From Multifurca ochricompacta (lineage: Eukaryota > Basidiomycota > Agaricomycetes > Russulales > Russulaceae), in assembly GCA_022496185.1 (NCBI GenBank), contig WTXG01000112.1, forward strand, positions 1 through 64,000: 64,000 bases of DNA, given 5' to 3'. Under the pieces are notes generated by a model that searched no databases, was not told the origin of the DNA, and saw only the letters and a program-made list of their open reading frames with translations. Positions 10,583 through 21,416 of the stretch are shown here, in pieces; positions within the stretch are counted from its first letter, which is position 1, and every line of letters begins with the position of its first letter. A program made the translations under genes and the position numbers.

Positions 10583-10622
10583 AGAATGACTAGAATGGCT
10601 AGAATGACTAGAATGGCTAGGG
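10583..10622. repeat. Short tandem repeat, about 10-bp unit
   Basis: Four units of TAGAATG(A/G)C in a row. No gene in 10552-10700. Confidence 0.8.
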
Positions 10623-10708
10623 CACCAGATTGTATATACTATATGTGGGAATAGCAGCATGCATGCAGCATGAATCGATACTGGAGATGCCAGGCCAGAC
10701 AAACTATC

Positions 10709-11857
10709 TAGTGTTTAAAAGTCCGGTCCATTGGACCGAAAAAAGACCGCAAACTGGACCGGACCGGACTGATGGCAACCGGACCACCAGTTGCAGTTGC
10801 CCCAATTTTTCACACATGCAGTCTGCAGTCCATCAACAATGATAGACTGCCTAAAAACTGGACTAGACCAGTATGGACCGGTCTGGACCGGTCTTTTTGG
10901 TGCCTTAAAGATAAGATAAGATAGAGCATTCTAATATAGATAACTACCATTGAAAACTGCACAGAATGCAGATAGTGATGGATGCATAAGGCTTAAGGCA
11001 ATCAGAGACACTCAGAATTGTGCATAGAGCAAGTATATTACTATTACTACTATCCTACAAAGTTTCAGATCAGATCATGCATCTGATCTGAAGTGAGACA
11101 AGAATCAGTTACAGTGACTCAAAAATGTGATTCAATGTTTGGCACTCTCTGGTTATTTGTAAATTAATAACAAAGCTAGGCCAAACAGAGCCACGTGTTT
11201 GGTGTAGGCCTGGCAGATGTACATAATAGCTTTATACCAAAAAAGGAATGATGTAATTATGAGTGGTATTCATGGAGATATAGGCAATTTAATCTGATGC
11301 ATCATTGAATCACCTTTTTGAGTCACTGCAACTGATTCTTGTCTCACTTCAGATCAGATGCATGATCTGATCTGAAACTTTGTAGGATAGTAGTAATAGT
11401 AATATACTTGCTCTATGCACAATTCTGAGTGTCTCTGATTGCCTTAAGCCTTATGCATCCATCACTATCTGCATTCTGTGCAGTGTTTAATGGTAGTTAT
11501 CTATATTAGAATGCTCTGTCTTTATCTAATCTAATCTTTCCTTGTAATAACCAGTCCATGATATATGACCAATATTCCTACAGTTTAGTTTATGTGGTTA
11601 ACTTTAGCTTATCTCTTGTCTTGAAAGTGTCTGGGAACTGACCTCTGACCAGTTCGGACTGGTTCAGACTGGTTGTGAACTGGTTGCATGAAAACCAGTT
11701 GCAACCGGTTGTTGGACTGAAACCGGACTGGTATGGACCGGTCCTAAGCAGTCCAGTCTGCAGTTGCAGTATATTTGAGTTACTGTAGACCAGTTGCCAG
11801 TCCAGTCCACATGAAATATATTGAAAAAACTGGACTGGACCGGACTTTTAAACACTA
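10709..11857. mobile_element. Palindromic hAT MITE (beta)
   Basis: Perfect 8-bp duplication AAACTATC (10701-10708 and 11858-11865) and ends TAGTGTTTAAAAGTCCGGTCC on both sides identify a hAT-type insertion. Non-coding. The outer parts are rich in GGACCGG/CCGGTCC subterminal motifs. The inner part is a long inverted repeat: about 10906-11111 is mirrored at about 11329-11540. A Tc1-type MITE sits at the exact centre. The inner motif CATGCATC(T/C)GATC and ACAAGAATCAGTTAC recur in hAT copies 1 and 3, linking the families. Confidence 0.88.
11112..11328. mobile_element. 217-bp Tc1/mariner-type MITE, copy 2
   Basis: Terminal inverted repeats of 26 bp with one mismatch, starting CAGTGACTCAAAAA. The left target is TA (11110-11111); the right is CA (11329-11330), a decayed TA. 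It is inserted in the centre of the hAT palindrome. Non-coding. Confidence 0.85.
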
Positions 11858-11865
11858 AAACTATC

Positions 11866-12519
11866 ATACTTCCAATACACATATTCTAATAAGGCAGACT
11901 ACCACATAGTTTAGAACCAATCATGAGTCTGTGAAATTTAATGGTAATGGATTACTACCATAAATTTGCATGAGATGTGCTGCTCATAAGAATGCACCCA
12001 GATGTGCAACAGTCTGAATGGCCACAAATTTATTGAGACAGGCCAGTAGCTACCACATTCATGGGACTGGACAGCCAGGCTCAATTAGATCATTCAAAGT
12101 GAGTCAGATAACCAATTCAGAGACAATTACACACTGCATGCACAATATTTTCCTTCAAATCTTGTCACAAGTAAATAGTATTATTTTTTCTCTCTTTATT
12201 TCACACTTTTTTTTTAGTTTTAAAGGACTATTTTCTGTAAGCATTCACTTCAGTTTTGACAACATTGACATCACTTTATCTTATCTGCTATCTGCTACCC
12301 ACCGGTTTGGTTTGTCATTGAGTGTGAGTGTGGGAACTACATTTTCCACACCGCATGCACAATTCTCACTCCACACTCCAATCAAAAAGCTGTCTTCCCC
12401 ACATCAATTTCACATTTATCTTTCTCCTTTTCCCTCTCACAATCTCCCTCTCCCTCTCCCTCCCTCTCTCTCTTTGTGGCCAAATTACTCATGCTCACTA
12501 TGTCACTTCCTTCCATGAC
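11866..12519. other. Non-coding, nothing recognised
   Basis: AT-rich DNA followed by a pyrimidine-rich tract at about 12421-12476 (CTCCCTCTCC repeats). An open frame at 12018-12518 is of low complexity (Ser/Phe/Leu/Pro) and has no recognisable domain, so I do not call a gene. Confidence 0.5.
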
Positions 12520-13108
12520 TGTTACGACCCTGCCTAGCGACCCACTTTTCTTCACAATCCCCAGTGACAATCCTGCCCATCCCCCTACTCTACATTTCTT
12601 GATCATGTCTCCTTCCTGGGACCCATCACATGCTCTGCTTCCCTCCCTGTGATTGCCTTTGTCTTTGTTTGTATTACTGTGCTCATGCTTGGTCCCTTAT
12701 CTGTTATCTTTTATCTCTTATCTCTATGACTGGACACTTACTTAATTCCCTATCAGAAGCCAGGCTTTACGCCCTCCGCTTTTGTATATTTGGGCCCACA
12801 TGACTCTCTGTTATCTTATCTTTAGACGCTCACTTGATTACGTATATAAGTCCACTGTAACTACATTGTAGACCTCAGACTTGACTTATTGAATACATCG
12901 GTGCTTGTCTTCTGGACTTCCCTTTGAACGCTTTGACTCGATCATCTCAGTACTTCTGGTACTTCCCGCTCAACATTGTCTTAGAGTACAGCCTCTTTGA
13001 CTTTGACTCTTCCTGTACAAACTCCAAGAAGCCCCATTGGTTTCTTACCCGATAATGAATGAACGCTGTCACACAAGTCATGTGGAACATCCCGCACCGG
13101 ATGTAACA
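12520..13108 (+). repeat. 5' LTR of Gypsy B
   Basis: 589 bp. TATATAA is at 12843-12849. AGACTTGACTT is at 12877-12887, again 34 nt further on, pairing with the PBS AAGTCGAGTCT at 13111-13121 with one G-U wobble. It is followed after 2 nt by the PBS. Confidence 0.94.
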
Positions 13109-13110
13109 TC

Positions 13111-13121
13111 AAGTCGAGTCT
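13111..13121 (+). other. Primer-binding site of Gypsy B (self-priming type)
   Basis: AAGTCGAGTCT, identical to A1 and A2. It pairs with 12877-12887 at 10 Watson-Crick positions and one G-U. Confidence 0.75.
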
Positions 13122-13130
13122 CCTCCCAAC

Positions 13131-14675
13131 GTGGCTTCGTCCAGCCGCAGTCAGACCCTGTTCAAAGAAGAGCTCATTGAATGCAGAGACAAGAATAATC
13201 TTTCACAACAGACACTTAGCTCTGCCGTCTGGAAAGACTTTGAATCCGAGTTTGGATACTACGTCTATCACGACGGAAGATACCAACCGGTAGAATACAA
13301 CGACGAAAAGAGAGTTTGGTATCGTATCCGATACTCAGATAGCAGACACTCGTGGGTTACTACCGCTCCCGCTCCATCAGAGTTTGGTCTTGGACCGTGG
13401 AGAGAGAACCCACCTGCGATCATCACCGACTCAGAACCAGAAGAATACATTGACGAAAGTAGTGAAGACACACCAGTATTAGCATTGTCTACGTCCCTGG
13501 TTGCACCAGCAGTTGTCATGATCAGAGCCCCTGCTTTGACAACTCCTCAGATATCAATACAATCCTCCGACACCGCTACCCCATTCCACCAAAACATGTC
13601 AACCATTGCCGCCCAACTCCCTGACCCTGCTCCTCCTCCTCCTCCTCCACCTCCTGCTGTCCCGAACATCCCTCCACCTCCTGCTGTCCCAAACATCCCT
13701 CCACCATCGGGACGTCTCTCGGGGATCCTGCCCCAGACCTTCATGGGAGATTGCTCCCAAAGCAAGAAGTTCATGCTGGAGTTCACCACGTTCAAGAACT
13801 TCAACCACGATGTGGCCCAAATTGTCAACCCCTTCCAGCATGCCAACCTCTTCCTTTCACTTATCAGGGGTGACACAGTCGACGATTGGACAATGGAACA
13901 GCTCGAGTGGTTGAATGAGCAGGTAGAGAGTGGACGCTGTACTACCAGCAAAGGCCTCTGGGAAACCATAGCCCAGAGGTTCAAAGACGCCTTCACTGAT
14001 GGACAGGCAAAGCAGAAAGCAGCTAGGGAATTAAAATCCCTGTGGATGGAAAAAGGAGAACTCAACGCCCATGTGGCAAAGTTCCGGAGCCTGGCAAATT
14101 GGGCAGGCTATGATATGGATGAAGAGGCAACCTTGGATCTCTTCTCCCAAGGACTGCCAAACCTGCTCATCAAAAACATCATCCAATTTCATCACCCTCA
14201 TGATTGGGATGAGTGGGTTGATGCTGCTTGATGACAGCAGCAGGACTATCTAGACTTCCAGACTCGATTTGGAGTCAATACCAAGAAGGGAAAGACCTGA
14301 GAACAATGGAAGGCAGCGTTTGGAGTCAAACCAACGCACACTACTCAGAGGGATCCTAATGCTATGGATACCTCAGCAGACAGAGTCAGGGCAAGAGCCA
14401 TGCTCACAGAAGATGAACGGCAGACACTGATGAAGGAAGGACAATGCTTCCGCTGTAAAGGGCAGGGGCATATGTCCCGAGACTGTCCGAAGAAGGGGGT
14501 GCGAGTCGCAGTGGCGAATGCGACACCTGCAGCCCCCATCAACAATAACCCACCAGCCGTGGACAAACGAACCAAGGAAGAGAAGGCCCAAGACATATGG
14601 GCAAATATGATGAAAGAGAGTGAGGAAGTGCGAGCCATCCTTGTTGAGAAGGCATTCACAAAGAAGGATTTTTGA
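13131..14675 (+). pseudogene. gag: Gag of B, start lost and three TGA stops
   Basis: Clearly homologous to Gag of A1 along its length (VWKDFESEFGYYVYHDGRY near the start, LFLSLIRGDTVDDW in the capsid-like part). The expected ATG is GTG here (ACGTGG against ACCATGG in A1). It contains a longer proline run, with PPPPPPP and a duplicated AVPNIPPPP unit. In-frame TGA at 14229-14231, 14232-14234 and 14298-14300 replace CGA codons. The knuckle CFRCKGQGHMSRDC lies in the C-terminal part. It ends TGA 14673-14675 after KKDF, the same natural stop as in A1. Confidence 0.9.
14667..14675 (+). other. Candidate -1 frameshift site of Gypsy B
   Basis: GAT TTT TGA with five T at 14669-14673. Pol is open in the -1 frame from 14672. 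Same sequence as in A1 and A2 despite diverged flanks. Confidence 0.6.
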
Positions 14676-16319
14676 TAAGCTCTACCCCATCAGCCTGGGC
14701 GAGAGCACTCCATGTTACCTCTGTGTATACTAGTTGCTTCAAATCGTTGAAAATACCAGTTCATTTCAAGACTACACAGAGGACAGCCGACTGAGACATC
14801 TTAGTGGACTCTGGAGCCACAGACAACTTTATCAGTCCAAGAATGATTAAAGCCTTGGGACTGGGGATGCAGGCTCTTCCCCAAGAAAAGAATATCTGGA
14901 ATATTGATGGAACTGCCAATCGTGCTGGAAAGATCATGCACTATACCGACCTAAACGTCCAAGTCGGGGAAACGACGAAAGTCATTCACTTCCTGATCAC
15001 CAACTTAGGGGACGAAGACCTTATTCTGGGGTATCCATGGCTTGCTGCATTCGAACCCAGAATCAATTGGGCCAATGTGACAATGGATAAAGACTCATAC
15101 CCCACCATTGTCACATCGATAGGCTATGATTATGCGATCAGACATCGGACAGTGATAGTTGCAGATACAAGTGAAGAAGACCTAGGTCGCTGTTATGCCA
15201 CCAAGGCTTCAGAATTGGCCCAGAAAGCGATACAGGGGCAGATGGAGAAAACTTATAGTGACATAGTACCGCATGCCTACCACTGACATTGGAAGGTATT
15301 CTCAGAAGAAGAGTCCCAGCGTTTTCCACCCTCCTGACCCTGGGATCATGCCATAGACCTACTCCCTGACACACCAGCAGCAATCGATTGCAAGATCTAC
15401 CCATTGTCCCAGTCTGAGCAGGTGGCGTTGACAGAGTTCCTTGAAGAACATTTGGCAAAAGGATACATTTGCCCATCCAAGTCGCAGTACACTTCGCCCT
15501 TCTTCTTTATCAAAAAGAAGGATGGTAAGCTGTGGCCAGTCCAGGATTATCAACGGATTAATGCTCATACTGTGAAGAATGCCTACCCCCTGCCACTCAT
15601 CTCCGAACTCATAGACACCATGAGGGACAAGTCCCTCTTCTCAAAGATGGATGTGCGGTGGGGGTACAATAACGTCAGAATTAAGGAAGGCGACCAGTGC
15701 AAAGCGGCGTTCAAGACAAATCAAGGATTGTTTGAACCGAATGTCATGTTCTTTGGCCTTACGAACTCACCGGCAACATTCCAAGCCATGATGAACCACA
15801 TCTTCCGTGATCTCATTCTTACTGGAGAAGTAGTGGTTTATATGGATGACATCTTAGTGGCCACCCTGGACAACCTAGATCACCACCAAGACCATGTGCA
15901 TCAGGTACTAGACATACTCCAAGAACACGACCTGTACCTCAAACCCACCAAGTGCTCTTTGAGCAACAAAGTGTGGAGTACCTAGGAGTCATCTTAGAAG
16001 AAGGACAAGTGCATATGGATCCTGTTAAAGTACAGGGAATCTGGGAGTGGCCAGTACCGACCTGTGTCAAAGACGTCTGATCATTCATCGGGTTTTGTAA
16101 CTTCTACCGACGCTTTGTCAAAGGATTCTCAGGCATCGCACGACCATTGAATGATCTATTAAAAAAGGACATGTCATGGCATTGGAGTTTAACACAACAA
16201 CAAGCGTTTGAATGGATCAGGGACCTAGTTGGCTCAGAGCCGGTACTCATCCAACCAGATCTAAGTCGCCCCTTTGAGTTGGAAGTGGACACCTCCCACT
16301 TTGCAAACGGAGCTGTATT
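14672..16319 (+). pseudogene. pol: Pol of B, first part: protease, RT, start of RNase H
   Basis: Protease DSGAT follows a TGA at 14792-14794. Further TGA stops are at 15284-15286 and 15334-15336 (CGA positions). RT is well preserved from about 15404 (YMDD at 15839-15850; [19 protein letters not shown] upstream). One missing T near 15958 shifts the frame, and TGA 16078-16080 follows. RNase H begins at about 16200 and is cut by hAT copy 1 at 16319. The coding resumes at 18276. Confidence 0.9.
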
Positions 16320-16624
16320 TAGGGCCTAGCACGAGTGCACTCATGAGTTACCCGGATCCGAACTTGCGGGTATTTAGATTAGATAATCCCATACTCGGAT
16401 CCGCACGAGTATGTTCCCACGGATCACCCGGAGCCGCGAGTCCTATACTCACACGGATCCGAGTACTTGTGGGTATACTCGTAGGTTTACTTGAAAGGTT
16501 TGAGGCAGCCAGAGATCTTCATCTTGCATACACAGAAAGAATATATATATTACTACAATCCCACGAAATTTCAAGTCAGATCATGCATCCGATCCAAAAT
16601 AAAACAAGAATCAGTTACAATATC

Positions 16625-17368
16625 TGTCACAGCCAGGTCTCTGCTGTGTCTAGGATCGTTCAAGTCAAGCCCCTTCAAGATATGGAGTGCCTGCAAGGTC
16701 AAGACCGTCAAGGACAAGTCAGTTCAAGGGGTCAGGGTGAACCACAGGGGCCGGGATCAAGGATCAAGGTCAAGGTTATCAAAGCAAGTCAATTCAAGGT
16801 GTCAAAGCGAACCACAGAGGGCCGTGGTTAGGGTTCAAGGCCCACACAAGATAAGAAGGGCACGCGTGCAAGAAGCGAGTCGAAGCAGTGGCAATAGGCC
16901 CTGCTGGAGGTTCTGGGGTGAAGGCTTCCTAAGTTGCAGCTTAGGAAGTTCAAGGGGATTCTTGGTGAAGAACAGTAGACCTGTATTAGATACAAGAGAA
17001 CAGACTTAAAGTCTGTCTCTACTAGTGTGTCCTCCTTAAATACAAGTAGTCTAGTGTCTTTGTAAGTAAAGGAGAATATTCAGTGTAGTAAAGTAAAAGT
17101 CCATATGAATCTCCAGTGGAGATTGAGACAGGAAATGTTAGTGGTGTTGCACCCACTCTAAAAGCAAATGAGTGTCAGTCCAAGTCAGTCTAAGTCCGAA
17201 AATCAGATCAGATAAGAAGAGATCATCAACTCCAGTCACATGACTCGGAGTAAGAAGTCGAAACGTCGAAACAAAAGTCGAACGCGCGCGAGTCGAAAAA
17301 CCGTCACAAAAAGTCACACGCGCGTCACAAGCGCGTCACAAACCGTTACATCGACAAAAAGCGTCACA
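16625..17368 (+). mobile_element. Solo LTR H2
   Basis: 744 bp, TGTCACAGCC...GCGTCACA, flanked by ATATC (16620-16624, 17369-17373). The other hAT copies have the empty site (TACAATATCTATAG). It is related to H1 at 23606-24302. No coding. The 3' end is very CpG-rich (CGCGCGCGAG), unlike its surroundings, so it is probably a young insertion. Confidence 0.88.
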
Positions 17369-17517
17369 ATATCTATAGAAATGCGAAAAAACGCGAAAAA
17401 ACGCGAAGTGTGGGGCGCGCCGATCGGACCATGCATTGCCTTCCTATCTAGGAAGGTAGGCTTAAGAATGCACGCGTTGGCACGCATCGGTACAGAGATG
17501 CCGGGATCACACCTAAT

Positions 17518-17925
17518 TGATAAGATCAAAAACGCATTCACAATTAATTAGATACTTAGGATGTACATCTAAGTGATAAGATCAAAAACGCGTTCACAAT
17601 TAATTAGATACTTAGGATGTACATCTAAGTGATAAGATCAAAAATGTGTTCACAGTTAATTAGATACTTAGGATGTACATCTAAGTGATAAGATCAAAAA
17701 TGCGTTCACAACTAATTAGATACTTGGAATGTACATCTGAGTGATAAGATCAAAAATGTGTTCACAACTAATTAGATACTTGGGATGTACATCTAAGTGA
17801 TAAGATCAAAAATGCGTTCACAATTAATTAGATACTAAAGATATACATCTAAGATAATACAAGTGATAAGATCAAAATGCGTTCACAATTAATTAGATAC
17901 AAGTGATAAAATCAATTCTGCATAA
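17518..17925. repeat. Minisatellite in hAT copy 1, about 7 units of 56 bp
   Basis: Each unit contains GATAAGATCAAAAACGCG, then TTCACAATTAATTAGATAC, then a TTAGGATGTACATCTAA segment. Units differ mainly as CG/TG/CA. A final partial unit reads GATAAAATCAATTCTGC. The same array exists in hAT copies 2 and 3 with other unit numbers. Confidence 0.9.
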
Positions 17926-17961
17926 CCCTATATATAATATATTGTGTGTCTTTACTAGTGA

Positions 17962-18037
17962 GGCTGGGTGGCTTAGTGGTTAGAGCACCAGACCGAGCTT
18001 GTTCCCAGAGGTCTTAGGTTCAATCCATGTTTCAGCC
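17962..18037 (+). ncRNA. tRNA-like 76-nt module with A and B boxes (degenerate)
   Basis: A-box TGGCTTAGTGG at 17969-17979 and B-box GGTTCAATCC at 18017-18026. The ends GGCTGGG and TTTCAGCC can form a 7-bp acceptor stem (two G-U), and GCTT/GAGC forms a D stem with an 8-nt loop. The anticodon and T arms do not fold canonically, so I call it tRNA-derived, not a tRNA gene. It is present at the same place in all three hAT copies. T runs follow downstream and could end Pol III transcription. Confidence 0.6.
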
Positions 18038-18275
18038 ATTTCTGTTCTAGGTTGACGAGCCTAGTAAAAAAATAATTTTATATAATAATATTCCCACGAG
18101 TATTCCGCGAGTACCCGTGCGGGTACCCGGGGTGCCAAAATCAATACCCGGATCCGCATGAGTATTTTCCCACGGATCACCCGGATCCGCGAGTATCAAT
18201 ACCCGCGAGTTTTCCCACAGCTCTACTCAAAAAACTCGTGAGTTACCCGGACTTGTGCTATGCCCTAGCTGTATT

Positions 18276-20109
18276 ATATCAGAGAGATACCACACAGATA
18301 CTTCACCCAGTGGCATACTACTCCGAAACCTTCTCCCCAGCCGAACGGAACTATGACATATGGGATAGAGAACTCCTAGCCATAGTCAAGGCATTACGAC
18401 ACTGGCAACCTTACCTGGCAGGAACTCCACATCAGACCATCATCCACACTGACCATTCCAACCTATTGTATTGGAAAGAACCCCATAAAATCAGCCGACG
18501 CGTAGCACGGGAGGTCCTGGAATTGGAGGAGTACAACTTCACCTTGAAGCACATCGCCAGGAGCCAAAATGCCAGAGCAGATGCACTGTCATGCAGGCCA
18601 GATATGCATACGGGTGAGGACGACAATAGCAACATCACCGTGCTCCCAGAAGAGGTGTTCGCAAAGACCGCCGTTGTCAGTCTTCATGATATGGATCTGT
18701 GGGCACAAGTCTCACAGAATATGAACCCCACACTTTGCCACTCATGGGCCAATGCACATAACCTGAAAGAAGTCAACGGCCTCTGGTGGAAAGATGGGGA
18801 TCAACTCGTTGTCACCAGTGGTGACAACATTAAGAGGGGGGTGATCCATTTTCACCACGACCTCCCTTCTGCTGGCCACCCGGGCATCACCAATACCTAC
18901 GCCCTTGCCAAACGAGACTATTGGTGGCCCAACATGAAACAGGATGTTGAGAGTTATGTACAGGGATGCACAGCATGTCAGGCAAACAAGGTTAATACCC
19001 ACCCGAAAACCCCACCAATACACCCCATCACACCCATTGCATCGACTCCCTTCCAGACCATTGCAATGGATTTCATTGTCAAGCTACCCAAATCACAGGG
19101 CTTTGACACCATCCTCACGATCACTGACCACGATTGCTCCAAAGCAGCCTTGTTCATCCCCTGCAATGAAACCATCACAGCCAAAGGAGTGGTGAAGCTA
19201 TACCTGAATCATGTATACCATCACTATGGACTCCCCAGAAAGATCATATCTGACCGAGACACCAGATTCACATCAGCATTTGCTAAGGCCCTATGCAAGA
19301 CGTTAGACATAGCACAGAACATCTCTATGGCTTACCACCCACAAACAGACGGACAGTCCAAATGAACAAACCAATGGTTAGAACAGTACCTGCGGTTCTG
19401 GTGCAACAGCAGACAAGATGATTGGGCAGAATGGCTATCAACTGTGGAGTTTGCTCACAATTCATGGCCCAATGGGACTACAAAAGCCACCCCTTTCTCC
19501 CTTATCATGGGCTGGACCCCGCGCACCACATGGACAGATAAGCCCACTAATGTCCCCTCCGTAACCCGACAGATAAGCCAATGGGAAGAACTATGACAAT
19601 CAGCCAATGAAAACCTGATAAAGGTGCAACAACTCCTGATGGCACAGCCGAGCACATTCACACCTTATCAAGCCAATGACTGGGTCTGGCTCGAGGGAAG
19701 GAACATTCACACTTCACACCCCTCAACCAAACTAGCGCCCCGACGTCACGGGCCCTTCCAGATCACAAGGAAGCTGTCGGATGTATCATATGAACTGCGG
19801 TCGCCCCTGAAATGGAAGATCCATCCTGTCTTCCATGCCAAGCTTTTGACCCCATATAAGGAAACCTCCATCCACGGGGAAAACTTCCCGAGGCCCCCAC
19901 CTGACCTTATCGACGGAGAAGAAGAGTGGGAAGTAGAACCCATTCTAGATTCAAAGCGACAAGGCTGAGGGCGCAAGCTGTATTACCTTGTCAAGTGGAA
20001 GGGATTCCCAGACTCTGACAGCTCGTGGGAACCAGCCGGAGAAATCTTTGCCCCGGTCCTTATCTTGGAGTTTCATATCCGACACCCAGAAGCGCCCAAG
20101 AACACTTAA
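18276..20109 (+). pseudogene. pol: Pol of B, second part: RNase H, integrase, chromodomain
   Basis: Resumes RNase H after the hAT (YSETFSPAERNYDIWDREL). The integrase zinc module (FHHDLPSAGHPG, later CTACQAN) and the DDE core (MDF, SDRD, WLEQYL) are present. TGA stops at 19363-19365, near 19594 and 19966-19968 stand at CGA positions. The chromodomain is YYLVKWKGFPDSDSSWEP. Unlike A1/A2, a TAA at 20107-20109 ends this frame soon after the chromodomain and ORF3 lies in another frame. Confidence 0.9.
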
Positions 20110-20185
20110 AAGGAGCAACCCAGAACCCCACCAAATTCCCCAGTACATGCTCTCACAGCAATGTCCTAACACCATACATTCTATC

Positions 20186-21385
20186 ATGTCCTTCATCGCT
20201 GCCAATGCTGCCATTGACGCTTTCACTGCCCCCCCCGTAGTTGTCGAAAACTTCCCCTCTGCTCATCCCTCCACACATCCCTCATCCCCCATTGATTATG
20301 AAGCTGCAGAAGCACAGGTAAAGAATCAGTCTCCCAACCCCAATGACGACTTCGAACACTGTGAAGAGCCGCACCCGAATGACTTGGTAGGCATGGAGAT
20401 GGATGACAAGGTTCCCGAGTTTCCATTCTTCGCCAACAACCCAAACTCGTCAATGTACTTCCCACTTGAGATCACCATGGCGGATGGCACCACAGCTATA
20501 GCTAAGTACATCTTCTATACCAATGGAGGAATGGATGTCGCAGGATGCATGAAGAAGAATGGCCCCGTCTATGGGGCTCCGGTCTATTTGGAAGAGCACT
20601 ATACAGGACGACTCCACCACACGATGAGTGACGAGCAGTTGGGGCACTTGGCTGCAGAAGATTCCTGAGCCTTCGTGATCAATGAGGTGCTGAACGATAT
20701 GCGTCTCCCACGCCTCAAAGCTGAGGTAATGAGGCTGTGGAAGAACTTGATGCTGCATACGATGCTCAACAAGCAGTACAAAGAACATGTGAAGATGATG
20801 ACGAGGTTGACCAGCAGGATGTTCCAGGTTGAACAGGAGTTGGTAGAGATCCGAAAGAGGTTGGAGACAGGGGATGCGTACCAGACCATTGCTGAGAGGT
20901 ATGCCAACACATATGCACGACCTCTCCCCCCACGATCGTTAGGAGCTGCACCAAGGCTGTTGCCAAATCAGTTTGAGATGCCATGGATGCACGAGAATCC
21001 CCGCGGAGAAACATGTTGGCGGTGTGACAGTAAGTACCACATCAGTTGGAACTGTCCCCTCAACCGCAAGTGGTGTCACCACTGTTGCAGCAACCTGCAC
21101 TGGAGCCGGTTCTGCATTTTCCGCCGCGTAGGTGTCCCCCCGACAATCATCAATCCGTCCGGCTGGTGTGGCAAATGCCTGCATCACAACGCAGGGCATC
21201 GCGAACTGGACTGCCCTATCCACGACCTCTGCTACTCGTGCAGACAGCGCAGCCCTTACGGCTTCCTCTGTGCACATAGGTGCCCCCAGGATGAGGACAA
21301 AGAGAATTACACCATGGACAATCGTAATGTAGCTGACAATTACTTGGACTTGGTGCAGGATGATGATGGTACGAGTCATTTCTAG
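20186..21385 (+). pseudogene. ORF3 of B: conserved zinc-knuckle protein, one TGA
   Basis: 400 codons from ATG 20186 (MSFIAANAAIDAF; A has MSSSKIHASAAIDAF), or from ATG 20147 upstream in the same frame. The frame differs from that of the chromodomain, which ends with TAA 20107-20109, so here ORF3 looks like a separate reading frame. The central block is conserved with A: EFPFFANNPNSSMYFPL, AKYIFYTNGGMDVAGC, GPVYGAPVYLEE. Four knuckles match those of A in spacing: 21014-21055, 21074-21115, 21167-21214 and 21230-21283. One TGA at 20666-20668 stands for CGA (A: HDPRAFAIN). It ends TAG 21383-21385. Function not known; nucleic-acid binding is likely. Confidence 0.82.
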
Positions 21386-21416
21386 CCGGGTCAGCTAGAG
21401 CCAGAAGAGGGGGTGA

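Larger units (their letters stand above)
16320..18267. mobile_element. Non-autonomous hAT, copy 1 (1948 bp with a nested LTR)
   Basis: 8-bp duplication GCTGTATT (16312-16319, 18268-18275). Ends are TAGGGCCTAGCACGAGT and, on the other strand, TAGGGCATAGCACAAGT. No transposase. Subterminal regions repeat motifs such as ACCCGGATCCG and CGCGAGTA many times, as expected for transposase-binding sites. Inside: solo LTR H2 (16625-17368), a tandem array of a 56-bp unit (17518-17925), and a 76-nt tRNA-like module (17962-18037). It sits in the RNase H of Gypsy B. Confidence 0.93.

Noticed and set aside
12018..12518. 166-codon open frame between the hAT MITE and Gypsy B
   Set aside because: Low complexity (Phe/Ser/Leu/Pro), includes a pyrimidine tract, no domain, no homologue elsewhere in the window.
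17518..17925. CRISPR-like array
   Set aside because: Units are contiguous degenerate tandem repeats without unique spacers, inside a hAT element in a eukaryotic genome.
17962..18037. Functional host tRNA gene
   Set aside because: The anticodon and T arms do not fold and T33 is missing; same segment occurs in each hAT copy.
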